Assembly: GCF_000741215.1 (NCBI RefSeq) | Contig: NZ_JGYX01000003.1 | Coordinates: 62,345 to 126,344, forward strand | Source: Bifidobacterium pullorum subsp. gallinarum | Lineage (GTDB): Bacteria > Actinomycetota > Actinomycetes > Actinomycetales > Bifidobacteriaceae | Direction: 5' to 3' | Length of the DNA stretch: 64,000 bases | Part shown: positions 10,629 through 17,224 of the stretch, one piece after another | Numbering within the stretch: the first letter of the stretch is position 1 | How the letters are laid out: the number at the start of each line of letters is the position of its first letter | Program-made: the position numbers and the translations under genes | Notes under the pieces: generated by a model | Told to the model about the DNA's origin: nothing | Databases searched by the model: none | What the model saw: the letters and a program-made list of their open reading frames with translations, nothing else

Positions 10629-11647
10629 ATGCACTGACGTTCTCCCCCGCGCTGGGTTGGCCGGTCGGCGGCGCGATCGCCGCGGTCATGGCGGTGTTGG
10701 CCGTGCTGGAGGTGGCGCTGTATGTCCGGCGCCGTGGTTCGAGTGACGAAACGTTGACGGCCTGCATCCGACGGACGGTGATAGCGCTGCTGGTGGGGGT
10801 CATGGCGCTGACGCCGAGTGTGGTGACGCCGACCACCAGTCGGGCGGTGAACGCCACCGATGTGGTGATTGCGGTGGACGTCACCGGTTCGATGGCCGTC
10901 GCTGACGCCCGGTACGGTTCCGATGAGCCGGTCAGCCGGATGGACGCCGCCAAGCAGGCGGTGCACGGGCTGACCGCGATGTATCCCGACGCCAGTTTTG
11001 CGGCCGTGCGCTTCGGCGCTTCGGGCACGTTGGATGTGCCGCTGACGCCGGACAGCATCGCCATCGGCAACTGGGCCGATACGCTGGCCGTGGAGGCCAC
11101 GTCGGTGTCGTCGGGTTCGAGTCTCGACGCCCCGCTCGTCCAGCTGCTGCTGACGTTGAGGGACATCCGCGAGCAGCATCCGGACGACGCGCTGCTGCTG
11201 TACATGATCACCGATGGCGAACAGACCTCGAACCGCACGCGGCGCACGTTCTCCACGCTGCGTCGGTATCTTGACGACGCGTTCGTCATCGGCGTGGGAT
11301 CCGCCGAGGGCGGGAACATCCCGGTTGTCGCCGATGGCGTGGGCGATTCGCCGGACGGCGAGTGGGTGATCGATCCGGCCACCGGGCAACCCGGGGTATC
11401 CGTGATGGATACGGGCAATCTGGAGGATCTGGCCGACGAGATGAGCGGCACGGCGCTGCTGATGGACGCCACGCGCACCATCGACTCCGGCGCCTCCGAG
11501 GAGGCCTCCCACCGTTGGAGGGTGACCGAAACCGCCAAGGAACGTACGCGACTGACGCCGTTGGTCTGGCCGCTGGCCATGGTGCTGGTGCCGCTGCTGG
11601 TCTGGGAGCTCGGCGCGTGGCTGGCCCTGTCGAGGAGGCTGATATGA
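10625..11647 (+). CDS. VWA-domain membrane protein 2 (BatB-like)
   Basis: 340 residues, with the same architecture as the preceding gene: two N-terminal membrane helices (GWPVGGAIAAVMAVLAVLEV; VIALLVGVMALTPSVV), a VWA domain with MIDAS motif DVTGS (DVVIAVDVTGSMAVAD), and a C-terminal helix before the end. The two VWA proteins probably form a pair, with assembly driven by the MoxR ATPase. The start at 10625 is chosen because of the ATGA overlap. The stop also overlaps the following start. Confidence 0.88.
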   Translation: MNALTFSPALGWPVGGAIAAVMAVLAVLEVALYVRRRGSSDETLTACIRRTVIALLVGVMALTPSVVTPTTSRAVNATDVVIAVDVTGSMAVADARYGSDEPVSRMDAAKQAVHGLTAMYPDASFAAVRFGASGTLDVPLTPDSIAIGNWADTLAVEATSVSSGSSLDAPLVQLLLTLRDIREQHPDDALLLYMITDGEQTSNRTRRTFSTLRRYLDDAFVIGVGSAEGGNIPVVADGVGDSPDGEWVIDPATGQPGVSVMDTGNLEDLADEMSGTALLMDATRTIDSGASEEASHRWRVTETAKERTRLTPLVWPLAMVLVPLLVWELGAWLALSRRLI

Positions 11648-12219
11648 GTCCGAAGTCCGGAAACGCCCGCGCCCCGCTTGCCGTCCGTGTGGCGATGGTG
11701 GTGATTGCCGTGGTCATGGCTGCCGCCACCGCATGGGCCGCCATCAACCTGTACGCGGCGGTGTCCTGCAACGATGCCGCCCGAACGCTGGAACAGAACG
11801 TGTCCGATGCCTCGCAGGACGCCGCGGATCTGGAGATGCTGCGCATCCGGCAGCAACAGGTCGATGACCAATTAGATGACATGCAACTGTTCTCCGCGCT
11901 GCTGTTGCCGCAGATCCGGCATGCCGTGGAGGGCAACCTGAACACCTCCCGGCAGTTGACGCAGCGTACTCAGGAGGAGATCGACCGGCAGCAACAGGGC
12001 GGTACGGACGATCAGCAGGCCGACCAGCCGATTGACGGTCAGGATGCCGAGGAACTGCTGTCCGGCGGCGGTCTGACCGAGGAGCAGCGCCAACGCATCG
12101 AGGAACTGCTGCAGTCCAACCAGTCGTCGACCCCGTCCGAGTCCACGGAAACCTCCGAGGCGGAGGATTCGGACGCCACCGGCGACGGCAACGAGCAGAC
12201 CGAGGTCAAACCCTGGTGA
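11644..12219 (+). CDS. Membrane-anchored Gln/Glu-rich protein ending the MoxR operon
   Basis: 191 residues with one N-terminal membrane helix (VRVAMVVIAVVMAAATAWAAINLY), then a predicted coiled-coil or helical extracytoplasmic region rich in Gln, Glu and Asp (residues about 45-140) and an acidic Ser/Thr tail ending EVKPW. I do not recognise the family. It is the last of six overlapping or near-overlapping genes, so it is probably made in stoichiometry with the VWA proteins. Confidence 0.78.
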   Translation: MSPKSGNARAPLAVRVAMVVIAVVMAAATAWAAINLYAAVSCNDAARTLEQNVSDASQDAADLEMLRIRQQQVDDQLDDMQLFSALLLPQIRHAVEGNLNTSRQLTQRTQEEIDRQQQGGTDDQQADQPIDGQDAEELLSGGGLTEEQRQRIEELLQSNQSSTPSESTETSEAEDSDATGDGNEQTEVKPW

Positions 12220-12351
12220 CGGTGACGGTGATGCTCGCCGCACAAGCGCCGCTCCGGGACGACACGCCCGAATGTGGATAACCGGGCATCGTTCGACCAC
12301 ATTGCTTCCCCGCGCTGGACTGTCCGCATCTCCGGCGCGTTCAATGGGGAT

Positions 12352-14301
12352 ATGAACACCACCACATTGCTCAGTACCCCGGTGCCTGCGGATGGCCTGC
12401 CGGCCTCGCCATCGCTTCATGCCCTGGCCCCGGCCGATGCCTCGCCGTTGGGCACACTGCCGATGGCATCGATCACCCCGTTCGCCGCCCAGGTCTGCCG
12501 GTGCCGGCAGGCGGCGGCGGACACCTACACGCTGGTGCGCACCGCGGCCCAGTCCAGCGCCAACGCGGCCCAGTCCACCGCGGTGACGGTGGCCACAGCC
12601 GAGCGTCTGGACTGGATCGGCAATGCGGCCACGATGTTCCGCCAGCGGCTGCGTGAGCTGAATGCCCGGGCCGGACTGTTCGCGGACCGTGCACAAGCAC
12701 GCTGCTCGAGTGTCGGCAGGTGCGCCATGAACTGGCAGGTCACATCCACGATCAGCGGCGGGCATGCGCACTCCGCCGCCACACTGGAGGAGTACTCGGG
12801 CTGCGCCGCCGCATTGAACGACGCCGCGCGACAGTGGAGCACCCTGGCCGCCACGTGGAACACCACGATGATGCAGGTCGGCGGACTGCGCATGAGCGCG
12901 CCGTTGTGTCCGGCACTGCAGTCGGGGAACGTCGCGGCCGCGGGACATGTCACGTTGCCGTTCCAACGCATCGTTGACGACTGCGGCGATCATATCCGCC
13001 AATGCCGGTTGTTCTCCGACGAGCTCACCGAGATGGCCGAACTGTTGATCCGCGCATACTCGCTGTATTCCGAGGCCGAGCGCACCACGCAACGAGTGGT
13101 GACCGAGCTCATCCAAGTCGGCGCGGCGCTTTTCCCCGGTCATGCGGCGGCCGCCACCGCGGCCATCGCGGTCGGCGGGTTCATCGGCGGGTCACTGGCG
13201 GAGGGAGGGACGAACGGCATCCATGCGCTCGATGCCACGGCCTGGGCCCAGGAAGGGCTGATGTCGGGGTTGGCGTCGAAGGTCGCCGGCATCGGCGGCT
13301 TGAAGGGTGCGCTGTCCACCGACGAGGTCAACCGGGCGGCGGGAGGCATCGCCTCGGTGACGGCACCGTTGTATGGAGCGTTGCAGGGTGACGCCCTGCA
13401 GGTGAAACAGGTGTACTCGCGCACCGAAGTAGTCCGCGAATCGCACTCAGTGGCCGAGGCGATGGAGAACCTGCGCCGGTTGGGCGAGGAACGGTTGGGC
13501 AAGATCGATCTGAACAGCGGGCTCGAATATGGCACGATCGCCATCCAGGAATACCGGAAGGCCGACGGCTCGTCGTCATGGCTGGTCACGATCCCCGGCA
13601 CCGACGGCAAGCTCGATTCGCCGTTCGGCTGGCCGCAGAACGTGGAGTTGATGAGCAGCGACCCGGAACAGCGGATGCATGCCGACAGCGCCCGCATGGT
13701 GCTGGAGGCCATGGAGCGGGCCGGCATCGGCAAGGACGAGCCGGTGGCGCTGATCGGGCATTCGCAGGGCGGCATCGTCGCCGCAGCGATCGCCTCCGAT
13801 ATGGCCGACCAGTACACGTTCGAGCATGTGGTAACCTGCGGCTCGCCCGTCGCCAACCATCCGATCCCGGAGAGGACCTGGGTCACCAGCGTTGAGATCG
13901 ACGACGAGCTGGTGGCCGCGTTGGATGGCGCGGCCAATCCGGCGACCGAGAACTGGCTGACCGTCACCGGCACCGTGCACAAGGCGCCCGGCAACCTGAC
14001 CACCAGCGTCAGCGAAGAGGGGTACTGTGTGCCGGGCATCGGGCCAGGCGCCGAGGACCCGTTCACGGCGGCCAGCGTGCGCGATACCGGCGAGGACAAG
14101 GAGATCACCCACTGGCTCAAATACCATCAGGCCGCCTACCAAAACGCCACCGATCTGGGCTCTCCCGCCGTGCAACGCCATGAGGCGCACTTCCAGGAGG
14201 TCCTGGACGGCGAGCTGGTCTCCACCACCTACTGGCAGGGCCGTATGACCGCATACGCCACCATGGCGCCGGGCGAGCCGGTCAATCCACCCCGCCTGTG
14301 A
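12352..14301 (+). CDS. WXG-like N-terminus plus alpha/beta-hydrolase C-terminus protein
   Basis: About 649 residues. The first about 45 residues are Pro/Ala-rich. Residues about 46-120 form a helical hairpin with a W-x-G turn (ERLDWIGNAATMF, WIG at 88-90), resembling WXG100 domains, and further helices follow. After a Gly/Ala-rich segment (AAATAAIAVGGFIGGSLAEGG) comes a hydrolase domain: VTIPGTDGK for the oxyanion region and the nucleophile elbow GHSQGG with Ser471. A lipase or esterase activity is inferred. No signal peptide is evident, so if the protein leaves the cell a type VII-like route through the WXG domain is plausible. The frame is open to a GTG at 12274; the ATG at 12352 is preferred but not certain. 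Confidence 0.75.
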   Translation: MNTTTLLSTPVPADGLPASPSLHALAPADASPLGTLPMASITPFAAQVCRCRQAAADTYTLVRTAAQSSANAAQSTAVTVATAERLDWIGNAATMFRQRLRELNARAGLFADRAQARCSSVGRCAMNWQVTSTISGGHAHSAATLEEYSGCAAALNDAARQWSTLAATWNTTMMQVGGLRMSAPLCPALQSGNVAAAGHVTLPFQRIVDDCGDHIRQCRLFSDELTEMAELLIRAYSLYSEAERTTQRVVTELIQVGAALFPGHAAAATAAIAVGGFIGGSLAEGGTNGIHALDATAWAQEGLMSGLASKVAGIGGLKGALSTDEVNRAAGGIASVTAPLYGALQGDALQVKQVYSRTEVVRESHSVAEAMENLRRLGEERLGKIDLNSGLEYGTIAIQEYRKADGSSSWLVTIPGTDGKLDSPFGWPQNVELMSSDPEQRMHADSARMVLEAMERAGIGKDEPVALIGHSQGGIVAAAIASDMADQYTFEHVVTCGSPVANHPIPERTWVTSVEIDDELVAALDGAANPATENWLTVTGTVHKAPGNLTTSVSEEGYCVPGIGPGAEDPFTAASVRDTGEDKEITHWLKYHQAAYQNATDLGSPAVQRHEAHFQEVLDGELVSTTYWQGRMTAYATMAPGEPVNPPRL

Positions 14302-14324
14302 TTGCCGTTCCCGATCAGGAGTGG

Positions 14325-14342
14325 TTTCTTGTATACAAGAAA
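14325..14342. promoter_or_regulatory. 18-bp perfect palindrome, copy 1
   Basis: TTTCTTGTATACAAGAAA. The core TTGTATACAA is the kind of operator bound by GntR-family repressors. The identity of the regulator is unknown. Confidence 0.6.
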
Positions 14343-14365
14343 CTGGCGGCCATTTCCGCAATGCC

Positions 14366-14381
14366 TTCTTGTATACAAGAA
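14366..14381. promoter_or_regulatory. 16-bp palindrome, copy 2
   Basis: TTCTTGTATACAAGAA, identical to the core of the copy at 14325, with centres 40 bp apart (about four helical turns). No intact gene starts next to either copy. Confidence 0.6.
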
Positions 14382-14429
14382 ATCAAAGCAGCCGCCGCAG
14401 TATCGCGAGGTGGTGAGGGTGCACGGCCG

Positions 14430-14805
14430 CTAGGTCTTGCTTGTGCCGGGACCGGTGCCGTCATGAACCGTAGGTCCCATATCGAGGGTGATGGACAGTG
14501 TCATGCCATCCATGGCGGCATATAGCCGCATGCCCATCGATTCTGCCAGGGAACTGACCGCCCCGCTGGCGACGAACACGGCGATGATGACGCCGGCCAC
14601 CTTGCTGCGGACGATGGTGTGCAGCGCCGTCACGATGAACGTCACGGCGACGACGCCGAGGATGTTCAGTCCGGCCAGCCGCCAGCACGATCCTCCCGCG
14701 CCACGGCCGTGCCGCGTCCCTCCGGACCCGGTGACTGCCAGACTACGGAGCCGTTCTTGCCCAACACTCGCGCAAATCTTGCGAATTCGTGACGTTCCGT
14801 CCCGC
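14430..14805 (-). pseudogene. Probable remnant of a membrane (permease-like) protein
   Basis: The minus strand from about 14690 to 14430 reads WRLAGLNILGVVAVTFIV followed by two further hydrophobic stretches (VAGVIIAVFVASGAVSSLA), like the C-terminus of a small permease. It has no convincing start or Shine-Dalgarno. Upstream, in another frame, HEFARFARVLGKNG (around 14760-14800) looks like the N-terminus of an ABC-type permease, followed by a stop. Together they suggest a gene reduced by an internal deletion and a frameshift. A short real gene starting at a GTG at 14645 (71 residues) cannot be excluded. Confidence 0.35.
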
Positions 14806-14865
14806 CCGCGCCCTCATGCTCCGGCGGGCGGGCTGAACCACCCGTGCCGGGGCCGGGACCCGCGT

Positions 14866-15615
14866 TCAGCGGGGCACGGTGAGCTTGACGCCCAGCCCCC
14901 ATACCGTGCGGATGTATCCGTCGGTGCCGCTCGCCCTGAGTTTGGCGCGAATCTTGGAGATATGCGCGGTCACGGTGTTGTCGTCGACCGTGTACGGCTC
15001 GCCCCAGCACAGCTCGTACACCTGCCGTTTGGAGAACACCGTGTCCGGGTGGTTCATCAGTAGTTCGATGATGGCGAATTCGATGTTAGTCAGCGACACC
15101 GGCCCATCGTCGATCCGGAACGTGTGAGCATCGATGTCCAGGCGCCACCGACCGATCTCGAGCACCGTATGCCCGTCGTCGGGCGCCGCCGCACGGGCAC
15201 CGCCACCCGCGGGTTCCGCCCCGTCGGCGTACCCTCGACCGCGCAGCTGCGCCCCGATGCGGGCGGACAGTTCATCCAGGTCGAAGGGTTTGACCAGATA
15301 GTCGTCGGCACCCAGGCGGAGCAGCCCGATACGATCGTCGACCGCGCCGCGGGCGGAGATCACGACGACCGGCACGCCGGAGCCGGACTCACGCAGCCCG
15401 GCCACCAATCGATCGCCGGAGATCCCGGGCAGCATCAGGTCGGTGACGACCAGGTCATACGGCTTGCCGGCGTCGGTAGCCCGTTCCAGGGCCATCCGCG
15501 CCTCCGACCCCGAATAGGCGGACACGCAAGCATATCCGTCCCGTCCCAACCGCTCGCACACCACCTCGTTGATGTCGGCGTCGTCCTCCACGACGAGAAT
15601 CCGCGTGTCGTCCAT
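14866..15615 (-). CDS. OmpR-family response regulator without adjacent kinase
   Basis: 249 residues. Receiver domain with the acidic cluster E10-D11-D12 and phospho-acceptor Asp59 (LVVTDLMLPG), the conserved Lys in VKPFD, and a winged-helix domain (LTNIEFAIIELLMNHPDTVFSK ... VTAHISKIRAKL). A short Gly/Ala-rich linker joins the domains. The start at 15615 is fixed by GGAGGGAGG four bases upstream; the longer frame to 15702 crosses the purB promoter. A kinase or transporter gene would be expected downstream, but only eroded sequence is found there. Confidence 0.92.
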   Translation of the reverse strand: MDDTRILVVEDDADINEVVCERLGRDGYACVSAYSGSEARMALERATDAGKPYDLVVTDLMLPGISGDRLVAGLRESGSGVPVVVISARGAVDDRIGLLRLGADDYLVKPFDLDELSARIGAQLRGRGYADGAEPAGGGARAAAPDDGHTVLEIGRWRLDIDAHTFRIDDGPVSLTNIEFAIIELLMNHPDTVFSKRQVYELCWGEPYTVDDNTVTAHISKIRAKLRASGTDGYIRTVWGLGVKLTVPR

Positions 15616-15687
15616 CGTCCTCCCTCCGGTCGTCCCGGACCGGTTCCGGGTCCGCGCACCCATCCATGCCGTTTCGCGGGGTGCAAG

Positions 15688-15693
15688 TACTCT
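15688..15693 (+). promoter_or_regulatory. -10 element giving a probable leaderless purB mRNA
   Basis: TACTCT ends exactly 7 bases before the purB ATG at 15701 and there is no Shine-Dalgarno sequence, the same geometry as upstream of ung. Confidence 0.45.
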
Positions 15694-15700
15694 GGTAAGC

Positions 15701-17146
15701 ATGAAGCTTACCGATATCTCCCCCGCAATCGCATTGACCCCCCTGGATGGCCGTTACCACAAGCAGACCGCCGACCTCGTCGAATATCTGAGCGAACCGG
15801 CGCTCAACCGCGAGCGCATCCACGTCGAGGTCGAATGGATGATCCTGCTGGCCAACGGATTCGACGGCAACGGCAACCAGCCGATCGTCGAGGGCGTCCA
15901 GCCGTTCACCGAAGCCGAGATCGCGTTCCTGCGCGCCATCCCCGAACAGTTCGGCGCCGAGGGCATCGCCGCGCACGCCGCGCACGAGGCCGTCACCCAT
16001 CATGACGTGAAGGCCGTGGAGTACTACATCGACGACCAGATCGACAAGGCCGCCGCCGTACTCGGCCCGGACACGCAGCTCAACGAGCGCATCAAGACGC
16101 TGGTTCACTTCGCGTGCACCTCCGAGGACATCAACAACCTGTCCACGGCGCTGTGCGTCAAGCAGGCGATGGAACAGGTCTGGCTGCCCGCGTTCCGAGC
16201 GATCGTCGACCATCTGGCCGCCAAGGCCGAGGAGTATCGGGACATGCCGCTGCTCTCGCTGACGCACGGCCAGCCGGCCACGCCGACCACGCTGGGCAAG
16301 GAGCTCGCCGTCTACGTGTACCGCCTGAACCGTCAGCTGAAGCATCTGGAGTCCCAGGAGTACCTGGGCAAGATCAACGGCGCCACCGGCACCTTCGGCG
16401 CGCATCTGGCCGCGCTGCCCGAGGTCGACTGGATCGCGGTGTCCCGCGAATTCGTGGCCAACCGCATGGGACTGACCTGGAACCCGCTGACCACGCAGAT
16501 CGAAAGCCACGACTGGCAGGCCGAGCTGTACTCGACCGTCTCGCATGCGAACCGCATCATGCACAACCTGTGCGTGGATGTCTGGATGTACATCTCGCGC
16601 GGCGTGTTCGCGCAGGTGCCGGTCAAGGGCGCCACCGGCTCCTCCACCATGCCGCATAAGGTCAACCCGATCCGCTTCGAGAACGCCGAAGCGAACTTCG
16701 AGCTGTCCTGCTCGCTGCTGGACACGCTCTCGGCCACGCTGGTGGAATCCCGCTGGCAGCGCGACCTGACCGATTCGACCACGCAGCGCAACATCGGCTC
16801 CGCGCTCGGCTATTCGCTGCTGGCGCTGAACAACCTGCTCGGTGGCCTGAACTCCATCCATCCGAACGCGGCCGTGATGGAGCATGAGCTCGACGCCAAT
16901 TGGGAGGTGCTGGGCGAGCCGATCCAGACCGCCATGCGCGCCTGCGAGCTCAAGGGCCTGCCCGGCATGGACAAACCCTACGAGAAGGTCAAGGAGCTGA
17001 TGCGCGGCCACGAGATCAGCCGGCAGGACGTGGAGCGGTTCATCGACGGCCTGGCGTTCGACGATGAGACCGCCGCCCGCTTGAAGGCCCTGACCCCCGC
17101 CACCTATACGGGCGTGGCGGGCACGCTGGTCGATCTCGACCGCTGA
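15701..17146 (+). CDS. purB: Adenylosuccinate lyase
   Basis: 481 residues. Cleaves SAICAR to AICAR plus fumarate and adenylosuccinate to AMP plus fumarate, so it acts twice in purine synthesis. It has the fumarase/aspartase superfamily signature GSSTMPHKVNPIRFENAE with the flexible catalytic loop, the TSEDINN motif with the substrate-binding region, and the THGQPATPTTLGKE block with a catalytic His. The length matches the long E. coli-type PurB. Start MKLTDISPAIALTPLDGRY is conserved in the family. Monocistronic, with a hairpin terminator 20 bases after the stop. Confidence 0.97.
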   Translation: MKLTDISPAIALTPLDGRYHKQTADLVEYLSEPALNRERIHVEVEWMILLANGFDGNGNQPIVEGVQPFTEAEIAFLRAIPEQFGAEGIAAHAAHEAVTHHDVKAVEYYIDDQIDKAAAVLGPDTQLNERIKTLVHFACTSEDINNLSTALCVKQAMEQVWLPAFRAIVDHLAAKAEEYRDMPLLSLTHGQPATPTTLGKELAVYVYRLNRQLKHLESQEYLGKINGATGTFGAHLAALPEVDWIAVSREFVANRMGLTWNPLTTQIESHDWQAELYSTVSHANRIMHNLCVDVWMYISRGVFAQVPVKGATGSSTMPHKVNPIRFENAEANFELSCSLLDTLSATLVESRWQRDLTDSTTQRNIGSALGYSLLALNNLLGGLNSIHPNAAVMEHELDANWEVLGEPIQTAMRACELKGLPGMDKPYEKVKELMRGHEISRQDVERFIDGLAFDDETAARLKALTPATYTGVAGTLVDLDR

Positions 17147-17166
17147 TTCGAATCCGTTCGATAACC

Positions 17167-17202
17167 ACCGACCTCCCGGCATTGCAACACCGGGAGGTCG
17201 GT
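17167..17202 (+). terminator. purB terminator hairpin
   Basis: 13-bp perfect inverted repeat (ACCGACCTCCCGG / CCGGGAGGTCGGT) with a 10-base loop, 20 bases after the purB stop. Confidence 0.75.
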
Positions 17203-17224
17203 CCGTCCCAAGGTAGGTGGATGG

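Larger units (their letters stand above)
14302..14865. other. Eroded intergenic segment
   Basis: No intact conserved gene. It holds two palindromes (14325-14342 and 14366-14381) and a minus-strand remnant resembling a membrane-protein C-terminus. Confidence 0.6.

Noticed and set aside
14302-14465. Attachment site or IS end marked by the repeated palindromes
   Set aside because: No integrase or transposase gene, no flanking direct repeats and no tRNA gene nearby. The symmetry and spacing fit protein operators better.
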